Translations under genes and position numbers: made by a program | Notes under the pieces: model-generated | Database searches by the model: none | What the model was told of the DNA's origin: nothing | What the model saw: the letters and a program-made list of their open reading frames with translations, nothing else | In this document: piece by piece, positions 1 through 13,400 of the stretch | Layout of the letters: every line of letters begins with the position of its first letter | How positions within the stretch are numbered: position 1 is the stretch's first letter | Assembly (NCBI GenBank): GCA_035222895.1 | Contig: JAVYIG010000065.1 | Location: 124,001-188,000 of the forward strand | Reading direction: 5' to 3' | Length of the DNA stretch: 64,000 nt | Origin: Strongylocentrotus droebachiensis | Lineage: Eukaryota > Echinodermata > Echinoidea > Camarodonta > Strongylocentrotidae

Positions 1-3000
1 CCTTTTTTTTTTGGAGGGGGCACGACTCCTCTCCAATAATATAATTTCTAAGGTTTACAGATCTTATTTTAAAGTTGAAGTATATTCTGCGAGGAAGCGT
101 ACACGGATTATTTACCAACTTCTTATTATGAAACTTTGCATTATAGATCATTCAGAATCTAAATAGTGTTCTGTAGCCTAAACCCATTCTTCACTGCATA
201 ATACAAAGCATTCTATTTCTTCTTTTTAAAAATAAATTTCCGGATGAGGGGACGAGGAAATGGGTCCATCAATCCACTGGAATTAATGCCTGTGTTTGCA
301 GTATTCCACACGTCTTTCCTCATTATTTTTCTTCAAAAAGAAATGTCATTGTATAAGCCTATAGAGAATGGGGCTAGAGGTGTATGAGAAGAGTTCCTAT
401 TCTCTTGTAGGAAAATCACGATTAAACAAATGTTTCTTGCATTCGAAAGATACAAATTGAAGTGGAGTTACTAAGAAATTTCAGCCAGTTAGATTGTTTT
501 GATAGACGGCCTCTTTTCATATTGAAAATGCATTTTAGGGTACCTGTTTAGAGGGCATGGAATCTATACATTCTTTAAAATTGTTAAAAAGATGGGCCCC
601 ATAACACAAAACTTAATAAGCCCTACAAAACGTAACGCATGGCTTAACGATATACAATATACTTGATGGAGCCAATTGACTGATCACGAGAGAATGTATA
701 ACAGCGGCGAAGTGTTAAACAAAATTATTCTTTCTTTTCTCCTTTTTTTCTTCCTTCCTTTCCTTCTATTTTTGTTTGGTCTTTTACCCTTTTTTTGTGA
801 GGGGCGGGGCGGCAGTTCTTAAGCCCCCTACCAGTGCACCAAAGATGTTAATTGGTGAAAGTCTGTTCTAGCATGTCTACTGCAGCGTTGTTTGAAGTTT
901 AATTACATTGAAGGGGATTACATTATCTCAGCGCGAAAAAGTAACCGCGGTTATACATACATGCATTTCGTTACAATTTATTCTTATTATTTATATTTGA
1001 GGGGGAGACACATATCATTTGTTGTTGATGTCGCCTTTTTATTTCCTGTCCATTCGTTTTATTTATCTTTCCCCGTCCTTTGTTCTGCCTTCCTTATTCG
1101 CTAAATACATGTATTTTCATAAGTTCAATCTTAGGATAAAAGAAGTTGGACGACTACGCGGGAGAAAATATGGACGTGGTCAAAATCAAGTGGTCTGCGG
1201 TGCGAAGCCCCTCTTCAAGTGTCTTTACAACTAAATCCAATAATGAGAAACTTTTACTGTGGCTTTATGTGTGTGAAGTATGTGAAGTTTCGGCAGGAAC
1301 AAGCAGGCGGGCATAGCGGGACTTACCCTACCGTCACCGCCGGGGGCTCAGGGACAGATCTTGCCGCCTCTTCTATATCCCTTAATCATCCCTGATGGGT
1401 TTAGTTTAGAACAGTTTATGATATATTTTTTAGTTCCCCCTTGTTTTCGGGAAACTTGTTTGTATGGTTTATTGTGATTCTTCAAATGGAAACTTGAAGT
1501 GTGGGAGTCGTCAATAAAAAGAATCACAGTTTGTTTGAGTCGTGTTAAACAAAAATCATTTTCTTTTTTATTCTTATTTGTTTTACCAATATTCTTGTTA
1601 CAGTTATGTCTTTTGTAGTTAAATAATAATTCATAACTTCTTATTATATACTTTTGTCCTCCTGTTTCGCCTGCTCAGTGAATTCTGACTGCAGTCTGCA
1701 TGTCTTGTGAGGCAATATAGTTTATTTCTTGCCATTTTTTAAAGAATATAATTAGTCAACAACTTGTTTATGATACTTGTAGACTTGCACAAGATGTTTT
1801 TTTAATTAACCAATCAAAATAAAGTCAAAACTTCATTCAATTTCGATCGACAGTAGGTCTGCTTAATTCTACGATGTTGTTGTTGTTGTTGTTGTTGCTC
1901 CTGCTGCAATGAAAAATTCACCCCTTGGAAATGCCATTTTGGACCGTCAAAGTAAACAAAAAGAACAAACACGGAGTACCATATTTCACCGCAAATGAAA
2001 TGTGTAGGAGATGTTAGAGCATCTTCTAATTTTCAAGGTATACATACTCTCCTCAAGCAAAGAAAAACAACAACGGGAACACGAGGCCTTTACGATAATC
2101 CTTCCCCTAAAACTATTTTTTCCAAACATTTCAAATACATTTATGGATAGTTTTTTCCATTATGTTTTGTTTCTCAAAATAATGAATAGCGATCGAGTAT
2201 AACCAACCCTACCTAGCCGCATCACTTCAATATGTCATACCTCTACCATCCATCATTGAAGCCATTTTGAGAGCCAAGTCACAAAACCTCTAAATAAAAA
2301 GCAGAAATTAAGGTTATCGCATTTGAGTTGCTTGCGGGATATAAAATTTGCCATGAAAGGGAACATAAAAACGCAATTAGGGGGTCACATTTCCTTAATA
2401 TGATAAACTATGTACTTCTGTATTTTAAAAGGGGCATCCCCTTGAATCCGTCATTGTCTGCTGTATCATCCTATAAGCCTCCGATTTCAGGAGTCATGCT
2501 TTATGTCAAGACTACCGGTGAACTTCGGCTAAGATAGGAGTCAATGCGGTACTTTGATCCGCATGTAAAGAATGGCATTGGAGAGGTGGCTGAATCCATT
2601 AGCAGAACCATATGGCAGGGATATGGGCGTCCTAGGTGGGGGAGGGGGGGGGGGGGGGTGGTAGGGCTGAGGGGCTGTATCCCCAAAGAATGTAGAATTT
2701 ACCCCATATTCTTGGTCTATCTTTATATCTTATGTAGTATACTTTGATGAACAAGATTTACTTTTCACTCTAAAATGCGTTCATAGTTTTTTTTTTAGCG
2801 CACTTACCTTGTTGGCAATAATTATGTAGAACTTAAATTTGATATACAGGCATTACACATCGCCCCCACCCCCTCCGAGATTTGTGGCCCAGGCAGTAAT
2901 GGCAGTGGCAATTAGTCTCCAGGATGGGGGAGGGGAGGGGGGGGGGGAACTTTTATGAGGAGAGGTTTACGTTCTATACTGTATAAACTATAAAGGATAC

Positions 3001-3277
3001 ACGGGTTATGTCCCCTGCCATCATATGCAATCCCAATAATAGGTATTCGTATTTAAAGATTTTGCTGAAAAATCTATGCAGCTATGTCTAACATTCTGTC
3101 TGCACGTGTTATTTTCAGTTGGAAATTCTGTTGGACCCCCCCCCCCTCCACATACTATAGTATGAGATGGCAAGAAGTCATGTAATATATTCTCTCTCGC
3201 GGAGAATCATCTCGTTGCAAGAGGGACTATGAGGTATTATCAATCATTTTATATCGATTGTGCAAAGCGGTGCTCCG
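1..3277. other. Non-coding DNA with simple repeats
   Basis: No gene is supported. There is a GTT repeat near 1874-1895, poly-G runs around 2640-2660 and 2930-2950, a poly-C run near 3137, and AT-rich unique-looking sequence. Short open frames here have no family motif or codon pattern that I can recognise. Confidence 0.6.
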
Positions 3278-3469
3278 GCGACAATAATTGCTTCGAGGCA
3301 TTATTTTTTTCCGTCAAAGGTATTGGGTCAGGATTAGGGTTGCAATTGGGTCTAGGATAGGTTCAAACTTAGGGATAGGGCTGAATGTATAGTGTAATGA
3401 TCAGGGCTCAAGTTAAAAATTCAATAAGTGTCGGAAATACATTATTGTAAACCGCTCAGCAATTGTCGC
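3278..3469. mobile_element. Degenerate inverted-repeat (MITE-like) element
   Basis: Imperfect terminal inverted repeats: the left end GCGACAATAATTGC is matched by the complement of GCAATTGTCGC at the right end, followed inward on both sides by ATTAT...TTTCCG. The interior contains GGATTAGGGTT and similar TTAGGG-like words. A weakly similar segment with the same internal words lies at 59185-59375. No target duplication is evident. Confidence 0.45.
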
Positions 3470-3780
3470 AGTCTCGTATTGTCGTCCGACTGTGAAAAGT
3501 ATGCAAGGATGACGCTGAACCCTTCTCCTGTTACCATTTCGGATCCATGGTGATTTTTAGCGTAATCATGGGACATGCTGACCGATATCTTTGTGACAGA
3601 AATTTGAAGTTTTCACTGGGTCCTTTATCCTGTCGTAATTTCGAAGTAATAGCACCATGAACTTGAAAGTATACCCATGGTAGACCCATGCGCGAGAAAG
3701 ATTTATTGAACGAAAGGTCCTCAGAGGCCTTGTGAGTCATCGTAACCTATGACCTGAGCCAAGAGGGAGAGAAAGATAAA

Positions 3781-4113
<333 letters not shown>

Positions 4114-4140
4114 CGGCGGGAATTTGATTGGTGAAATTGT

Positions 4141-5517
4141 ATAAAAAAAGACCAAATCACATCAGGATGACACGATGTCAATGAAAAGTGTACATGAACG
4201 GGAGAAAGAGATGGTCTGTATAAAGGGGGAGGCATAAAAATTTAATGAGAAAGAAAAGCGAGTAAAACGTCACATTTTGTTAAATGATTCGTCTTTGTCC
4301 TGAATTTCAGAATAACGACCTCTCTGGGAAGTCGCCAAATAGAAAATGCCGACATTTTTCTCCAGGCAGTGCTCAAAATGATCAATGAGAATTAGATTGG
4401 CCAAGACGTTTATTAGTTTTCTTGTTTCCGTTTCTATATTATCGCGTTATGAAATTGGGATTAGTCAGTTTTATAATGAAAAAGAAAAATGTCGTTCACC
4501 TATATTGCGTTTTATGATTTGAGAAAGTGAGAGCAATAGCGAATGATGTGTCATGACGTCATAAGTATGATTGCTATTCTAAGGTTATCATTATTCAGTA
4601 AAGATTTGCATATTTATAATGAAACATCAATTTCAAGAGCATATGAATGGTTTTAAAACAAGGAGGAAGGTGCAAATTATAAAAGCATGGGGTTTTGTGT
4701 CTAATACGTCTTATACAATAATAAACAATGAAATAAGAACGAAAAGAGAAAAATAGACCGGGACAGGAAAATAATGAGAAATTAAGCTTTCCACCTTCAT
4801 GGTTAGATTTTAATAATTTGTTTAGCATGAATGAAACATTGATCTGACTATGTATTCATTTATCTTTTATTTAGTTATTGAATGTTTTTCCATTTAGATA
4901 TTACCAAATACGCATAAAATGTAATATAAGTGTATAATCCCTACATAAAAATTATTCCAGGGATGAAGTTTCAATATTTGCTTCTGTACACAAAATATTT
5001 TGGTTTAATTATCTCTACTTATTTTTCTACTTTGACAACAACTGCAACATGCAATTCGGCTCAGGGGGCTGTGGATTAAAAGAAATGAAAAATAACCCTA
5101 CATGAATGCGTTATTGTAATGTCCATAGTATATGCAGCTTTGGAATGGGGTCGAAATAGAACATTATTTTTACAACCAAAGAAAAAAATCCATCTATTAT
5201 TTCGCTCATGTCTATAGTTTTACTCCAGGAAGATTCAAACACCATCTTTTAAACCAATTATAGTAGCAGACAAAATGGTAGGTTTCACTAATTATATTTC
5301 CGTCATAAATAATTGAATGTGTCCCAAATGTTTGTTTTTTTAGCTATTTATTTATTTGTTCTTCCCCGCCTTTTCAGTCTGTTGTCGGCTCCAATGTTCT
5401 GTCGAAAACAAGTTGATTACTTCCGAGTATATTTATTTGTTAACTATATACCGCCTCAAAAATTCCGGGTGGCTGTTTTCTGTCTGTGTATTTATTTATT
5501 TGATTGTTTTGTGTTTG

Positions 5518-5554
<37 letters not shown>

Positions 5555-8500
5555 AAACAAAAGGTTAGTGGGGGTGCTTTGGGGCTTAGGGATTCTTGTA
5601 TTATTTTTCTACATGTGCTTAGCTTAAATTAATTTATAATCAAGACAAATTAGAAAGGGGGACTAGAGCCTCCAAGCCCCCTAGAACAGCTAATAATGTG
5701 CATACTAGTTTATTAGTATAATAATAATATATATAATAAATTCATGTACATTTTGTCCAGAGTATTCGGTTAGATATCTAAGGTTCTTATCTCATGTAAA
5801 ATAGGTTAATCTTGATATGAGGCTATTTTTTTTTTAATGTCCAAAGAGAAATGATCATATTCCACCTGAACATTGTGTACATGTATATTAATGATGTCAT
5901 TGCGTTTTAATACCAAACAGGGGCTCAAGGAAGGCAACCACTATTGGTTAAAATATGCTACCCTTTATAAATGCCAGAAATAAATATACAAATAAATGAA
6001 TGGAAAAACAAATAAATTTCACCTGTAGCAAAATGAAATCAGTCATGAAATGGAAAGATGAAAGAAATTGATTTCATGATGATACGATGTTGTTCTTGTT
6101 GTTGTTGTTAGTTTTAGATACAGAATTATGGTTATTTACAGGGGGTAAAGAGGCTGGTATTAATACACCAGTGGGCTGTAGCTCTATCATTTTAAACCTG
6201 GACAAAACTAAGATTTTGTGAATACCGTAAATTGCATAATGTTGTTCACAGAATAAGCTGTCTATGAATTGTGGGCTTTGTGCAATACCGCCATGATAGC
6301 GGTCCTTCGCAATACTAAATTTGTGGTGATTAATAATTATATCTATTTTCATGATAATCGATAGCATATTTGCATTCCCTCAATTAGATGTTTTTTAAAG
6401 TACCTAGCAGTAATCAGCATCTTTACTAGTATAAAATCGTAGAGAAGTAAGATTATCGAAATTCATCTGAATATATTTGAGATAACTGAAGAGTTTAGAT
6501 TGTGGACCATGGTGGTGTTTTTTTTCCTCGAGAAACATTCGACACCTACCCCCTTTCGAGTCCCTTTGTCTTCTACATGAGGAAACCACATATTTACATA
6601 ATATGTTAACTTGTGATATATCTTTTATGCTTTCTTCGTTAAGAAAAAAAAAAGAGAGCACAATATACAGACAATGTTCTCTTCGCTATGGCGACAGAAC
6701 GTGACGTAACAATTATGGATATCCTAAGAATTTGGCGGTTTCTTCAGATCTCATGAAGCGGAGTCTGCGCGTGGTTTGTTCGGGTCGTCTGCAAGGATTT
6801 GAATTTAATTTCTATCAGTCTGTGCTGGACAAAGATTTCACACTACTTTCTATCTGCTTACAAAACATTATCCAGTCACAATGATTCAAATATAAAATTG
6901 TAGACTTACGGAGATATATCTGACAATTTTATGAAATATCAGGCTTTACTAACTGAAATAGGCATCTTATGACATTATTTTCACGAAGAATTCCTCAGGA
7001 GCCGTAACGGCTTATCCAATTGAAAATAACTTTTTTTATTTTAAACTGCAGAGAACTTGTTCGAAATAAATGATTACTAATCGAAATGGGGTAACAGGAT
7101 GAATTTGATACTGGAGACTTGACCAAAAATCTGTCGATTAGGGTGCTCAATCCGCCCGAGGTCTCCGCCGAATATTGCCTCGATGGCTTGTTGATGTCGG
7201 GGTGGTGCACATACACGCTATACCAACATTATGCAAATACTTCATAAAACCTTTGTGACATGAATGACTTAAAATGAATGAGTCTATACAAAATCAGATT
7301 GCAATTCAAATCGAGCGAAAATTTAATAAGAACAAATCTTACAGACCAACTGTAGAAGAAGTTATATTGTGCTTAGTTTGGAATACAGCCATTTTTTAAA
7401 GCAATGCATTGAAAATGAAGGAAAATCTGTCCTTCATTTTTATTATGTTGAATGAACTATGAATTATGTTAAATAGCTATATCATTCCTCGTAAATGCCA
7501 GTTTCCATTGTTACAACATGGGTTCAACTTGCATCACTGAATTATTATGAAAAGCAAACAATTCCGCCTGTTATGAATGTTGTTTATGCAAGCATTAGGA
7601 AAGAAAGGTTTACGTAAAAGCTATTAATTTTACTTTCAATTAAGTTTACTTTTGGTAAAACTGACATTCTGATAATTGTTTTCTTCAATGCGTTCTTTCC
7701 TGGCAGAAATAAAACAACATCAACAACGAAATACAACATCAATCGACATCAGCTATGTGATTCATAAATAATGAGTTCAAAAAGTAAGAAATAAATGGTA
7801 CTAGACACCACCTCAGTTTGCAGCTTATTTAGTTTCTTAACATATTTTTTTGTTCACAATGTATTATTTCAAAGCTCCAAATTGACCACAAAACAAATTA
7901 TTTTTAGTAGGTATTAGGTAACATTTGAACTAAATTGTTTACCGTTGGCCAACTGCTGATAAATTAAATCTGATGTACAATAATGCATGAGTCCATACTT
8001 ATCAATTATATTTCCATGTATTTTTAATGTATTTTTTCATATTCATTATTGTACTTATGCTGTGTAAAACAAACTACGCATGTACCATTTCCTAATTTTT
8101 TAAAAATATTTAAAAAATACAAACTTTCATGAATACGTATTCCTTTGAATTTATGAAGGAGTTCAGTCCCTCATACAAACGATAGCAAACCATTGGTATT
8201 TTGTAAACAGTTAGCCTTTACACAATAAGTTTTTGGCTCATTTAGATTCCCCTTGACACTTTTGTTTTTTCTGAAAATAATACGGCTCAACACTTCTGGT
8301 TGAGTAAAACGAGTCGGTTAGTAAAAGAGGTTGGGAAAGTTATCTCTTCATTTCTTTATTTTTAACAACAATTTGCAAGTATATCAACATTTTGGAGATA
8401 TTAGGAGACGATTTATCATCCTCCATAAAACTCCTTCAACATGCTGAATAGTCAGAGATCATACAAACATACAACTTACGATATTTACCTGAGAAAATAA

Positions 8501-8718
8501 ATTTGAATTATTTCTCTCAATTACAAAACATACGCTTCTGAAATAAACAATCATTATGTAAACTGTGTACTATCTCTTTACTTGTATAGAATATGAACTT
8601 TTGACAATAAAACAGGTGAAATAATTTGAGTCACTTAAAGGCATAAAGAAGTTTTGAAATATCCACGATGTGTACAGGTTAATCATTTGTGGTTTTTCAG
8701 ATTAAACTTTGATTCATA
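4141..8718. other. Non-coding AT-rich DNA
   Basis: No gene is recognised. A (TTA)n microsatellite lies at 5521-5553 and GTT repeats near 6090-6108. A slightly CG-richer patch occurs at 6690-6790, with no coding frame that I can support. Confidence 0.55.
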
Positions 8719-9107
8719 TTAAAGATAAACTTGAGTTCTGGTGTAAAAAAAAAAGAATTATCACAGAATCAAACGAAACTTACACTGAATGTTCAAGATT
8801 ACAAATAAATGTCATTTGCCAGACGATTTTGATAGAAAATGTATACTGGCTGACTAATGAGTATAGAAAGATAAGGAAATCAAGGTAAGTAGACCTGAAA
8901 CAATTTGTGTAGTCCCATATATATTTTTCTGTGTACAGTGCTTGTTACTTTACCAAGACTGAGCCAAATCTATTATGATTTTGATGACTCCACAACCTCG
9001 CAATACACACCAATACTTACATGCCACATGATCAACTTGTTCTGATCCATTCCCCACCTTTTCTTTCACAATGCAATCGCATGACCAGAACTCAACTTTA
9101 TCTTTAA
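8719..9107. mobile_element. MITE with TTAA ends, copy 1
   Basis: A 389-bp element flanked by TTAA on both sides (8719-8722 and 9104-9107). The inverted repeats AGATAAACTTGAGTTCTGGT (left) and, as complement of the right end, AGATAAAGTTGAGTTCTGGT differ by one base. The interior matches the reverse complement of 22480-22870. TTAA target sites are typical of piggyBac-type transposons, so a non-autonomous piggyBac-like MITE is likely. There is no coding capacity. Confidence 0.75.
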
Positions 9108-10413
9108 ATTCGGTCTGTCGTTTGGGACAAAGATATCATATGCAGAAATGAGTACCGATATATGTAATCATAATTATTCTTTTTGATTTAAGCCAGAGAT
9201 TTTTTATTTCAATACCAAAATCAAAACAAAATTAACGGAGACAATATTGATACTAAATATTAATAATAATATTGAATGGAATTGATACCATCAATAACAA
9301 ATGTCTCTCTACCAAACAGTGATAAATAATTACATAATAATATTACAATATTTTTCTTTTATACTAAAGGACTTGAAACTTTGAGTCTTTAGATCATTGT
9401 ATCAAAGTGAATTTGATATAATCGTTTGTGTCTAGCAAATCGACCACATTTGTGATGCACTGGCACTTATATGCGTGACCTTTTCATTTCTTGAATAACT
9501 CCGTGAACAAAGAGTTATCCAACGCAAGATCTTTCAACATTATAAGTTGTAAACTACATTAAAAAAAAAAAACTTGAAAATACATTATAATATACGTCTC
9601 GGTAACAACAAAAACAAAAAACAAGTAAAACCAAATAAAACAAAATAAAAACGCCAAGCAACAAAATGAATAACGATGTTAACATAGGTGGTGTTTTTTT
9701 TTGTATAGCATGAGATCCATCTGCCTTGTAGCTGTGATATACTCTGGCGAAATTAGAAGTGAACAAAGTGATGGAAGTACTAACAGTTGTGAGGTTCCTG
9801 CATGGACAAGCATCCGATCAGTTTTATACTTAAACAAGAGGGGGTACCCCCCCCCCCTCGCCCCTTCATCCGCGGAAGCTGGTAGTGGCACTGGCAAAAG
9901 ATGCTACTGTGATGAACTTCATGTATTCCACGATTGGTAGTAAGCATCTAAAGAGATCTTCTTGTTCTCCTTTGTAGCAACCGCAAACAACTTGTTGATT
10001 TATGTATGTCACTTCAAAATGATGTTTTTTTATTTTTTATTTTTTATTTATGTGACTTCAAAATGATGTTGACGTTCCACGTTGCGGTATTCAAATTATT
10101 TTCGATGCTAAGTTTGATAACTGTAGTTCTTCTTGTAAGCAAAGAAAGAAAGGAATTGAACATACACCTTTGGTCATTAGGAAAGAACAAGATAACAAGA
10201 TACTTAAGCACTTCCACATCACATCAGACCTGCAGAAAAAGATGCGAGATGTGTCTCATTATCCCGCGAGGCTCTGGGGTAAATAACTGATCTATATAGG
10301 GTAACCCCAAAAGATAGATGGGTAACATTAAACCTCAAATCTGTGCAGTATAAGCGTTTCAAATACGTTGATCATCAGTCAATGTAGAATTTTACCATAT
10401 AGATTGGTTTCGA
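9108..10413. other. 3' flank of HAND
   Basis: Downstream of the HAND stop on the minus strand, so the nearest part is presumably the HAND 3' UTR. Otherwise AT-rich, with a 10-C run near 9849. No independent gene is seen. Confidence 0.5.
10029..10048 (-). promoter_or_regulatory. Candidate HAND polyadenylation signals
   Basis: Three overlapping-spaced AATAAA hexamers occur on the minus strand (plus-strand TTTATT at 10029, 10036 and 10043), about 370 nt past the HAND stop codon. Position and strand fit the HAND 3' end, but the local T-rich sequence could give such hexamers by chance. Confidence 0.35.
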
Positions 10414-10494
10414 TCAATGTTGAAGCTCCAATGCCCATACATGCTCCGGCCAGCCAGTGCGATTTCGCTTCCGTTTCGCCTCGCAGTCATTTCT
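10414..10494 (-). CDS. Hand: HAND bHLH transcription factor, last coding exon
   Basis: Last coding exon of the HAND gene, 26 codons plus TGA (complement of 10414-10416). On the minus strand a TTTTGCAG acceptor precedes AGA AAT GAC, and the frame reads a Lys/Arg-rich link and then RTGWPEHVWALELQH. This matches the conserved HAND C-terminus, where vertebrates have RTGWPQHVWALELK; the Gln-to-Glu change and the final QH are the differences. The frame is phase 0 and joins exactly to the end of the exon at 17368-18366. HAND genes in other animals also have an intron between the bHLH and this C-terminal block. The exon was too short to be found by ORF length and was located by its motif. Confidence 0.93.
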   Translation of the reverse strand, partial: RNDCEAKRKRNRTGWPEHVWALELQH

Positions 10495-13400
10495 CTGCAA
10501 AATATAAAATTTGAAAAATAATTACTAGGACTATAGAAAATACTAACTAAATACACAATTTGTATTTTTTTCAGTGTTGTACATCAATAAGTAAATGAAT
10601 TTGCTATTTTTATTTGAGTCTTTTAACAAGTGGCTAAGCAAGGGTCCAGCCATTGATGAAGGGGGAAGGCAACATTATAATTGACACGTGAAATTGCGAA
10701 ATTACAAGGTATCGGAATAGTAGGGAGGGTGTGGGAAGGGCTGCTTTCATTTCCTTTTCACGTGATCCACCCCCTTTCGCCTTATTTTTCTTTCTTTCTC
10801 TTCTCCCACTTTTTCACCACTCGTTGGGGGCATCCGCCCAAGTGGCCCGATGTATACGCCATTGCTTTTCAACATATTTATAAGGCTATTTTGCAGTCGT
10901 TTACTGCCATCAAAGCACAAATCATGGAGTATAGTTTGTCATAAGGTGCAATATTTCTTTGTCGTCTCAAGCAAAGTTAAATCTGTTACGATCAATCTTG
11001 GTACAACCCAAGAGAATTATAATCTGACAATTTGCTTTTTAATACTGACCATGGAATTCAACATTTATTTCGCTCCCAGCACCATTTCGACCATTTTTTG
11101 TGGTCAGGAAAGGTACCATTAAGAGGAAAGCGACATTTATTATTTCATAAACTGGCCACTAAACTTGTTGAAGAGGGTAGAGAAGTAAAAGCCCCCCCCC
11201 CTCCCCGCCCGCTGTCACCTGCAACATATTTGTTATAACAGATTTTTCTATATTTTTCGGAATACCATTTGATATCGGGACATCCTTTATACAAAGGGAG
11301 CTCACGAGACAGACGGTCTCTACAGTAGACCAACTGACCAAGAGATCGGGCCTCTGAAAGTTGTCAGGAGGCCCACGTGATCGACTTGTTGGTCTAATTT
11401 GTGGTAGGGTCCGTGGTCTAGTGAACACTCAGATAATATTTTTAAAGACCTGCGAGAGTGACATTGTTAATTTCGTGGGCTGTGAATCAGATATAAGCTC
11501 TCCACTTTTAATTATGAAGCCAGACTTCAAAAAGAAATGAGAGAATAGAGGATAAGACAATGGGAAGAGATCACAATAACTCCCAATGACGGTTGATCGA
11601 TTTTGGAGCAGGCCCGGGCCCACGACCCCCTCCCGATCGCGTTTCCTATTTTTGTCCATGAATCTTTTGTCGCCCTCCCCTGGAGATGGACACCCCCGAT
11701 CCAAAATATCAAATTTCAGAAAAAACTGGGCATAAATGGAAAATAATGTATTCATTTGATTCTGTGAATAAAAGAAGGACACTCATTAATATGTTATCTT
11801 AATGGTATTTCAAAGTCATTGCAACACTTCACTCATAATAATAGAATTTTGATTTAAGCGTGTCTAGTCAATTTCAATGAAAACAAAATAATTTACGATC
11901 CCACACATAATCATTAATGTTATTTTTTGTTCAAATAGTATAATGGAGGATTGGGTCGTTTCTGATTTTAGATTTGCTCCGAAATTTATAAACAAAATTT
12001 CTAATTTTATGACAAGTTATATAGTGTGCCTTCATGTGCCTTCAAAATGACTTTTATTCTGTTTTGGCGTTTTGCAGATTACTCATAATGCTGCAGATAC
12101 TTGTATACTGAAACCGTTTTTGTATGAATTTAGTGAAATATTCATACAGACACGGCAGGCCTACAAAACCACATAAACCTTTGATTTTACAATCTTACAA
12201 AGAAAGTGAATTTTCGCGAGGTGGAAAAAGAAAGTCGGCCTACTTGGCCACCCGTGATTTACTATCAGGACAGGTGCGAACAGAGATCGGTGGCAATAAG
12301 CACCTATTGTCGACCCCCAAAAGAAGGTTTTTCTTCAATAATCCAAACAGTTTATGGTGGTTTATGGTTGAAAGGTGTCAAGATTGTTCCCCTGCTCATT
12401 TGATGTCACTCGTGCACAATAACATCATAGATTGAGAAACCGTAACTATAATAATGAAAGAGGAGGATGTGAAAGGCACGCGTGCTTTTCTATTTGTGTT
12501 CACAATTCTATAAGAATAGTATTTAAGAGACCCAGACAGATACTTTGTTACTGAAGTCAGGTTTTTCTTCAATAATCCAAAAAGTTTGTGGTGGTTTATG
12601 GTTGAAAGGTGTCAAGATTGTTCCCCTGCTCATTTGAAGCACAATAACATCATAGATTGAGAAACGTAACTATAACACTAAAAGGGGAGGGAATGCAAGG
12701 CACGTGCTTCCCTATTTATGTCACAAGAATAACCGTTCACAATTATTTATAAGAATAGTTGAGAGACCCAGACAGATACTTTGTTCCTAATCTGATTACG
12801 TAAAAAAGTCACGATTCCATGAAAGACAGACTTAAAAAATACCTTCAAAAACTTCAGAATAGCCTATTAAAGATGACTAAGGCGATCCTCTTTTATATAA
12901 CGATACCACTTCTACAGTTTCATTATTAACACACACGAAAACACAAAGAAACTTTGTTGCAGAAGTCAAAAAATGACTAAAATCTTTTACGTGCCCCTGC
13001 TATCACAATCATATGGGGAATTCATAGACGGAGCATAGACCATAACAACTATACCAACATACTGCCATTTTCGAAGTGAAGAAATATTGTGCTTCACATA
13101 AACTTTCCAAATAGAAGGCAACATTTGACATTCAAGAATTCCTTACGGATGTGTATCAAAAGGTAGGACATTCATATAGTCGGACACTTTCTTTCATAAG
13201 CCGAATTCTGACAAACCTGTATTTATCGCAATAGATACAAAATAAATACTGAATTTGTTTTCTTCATAATTTTGGAATAAGTTGCACTTTTTCTATCAGA
13301 ACATCATAGAAATAAAGACGTATGGAATAGCGGGGCAGAATTAAAATCAATAGTAGATCGAAATCTCCCAATATTTAGCCTATTCCAATTAAAGACTATT

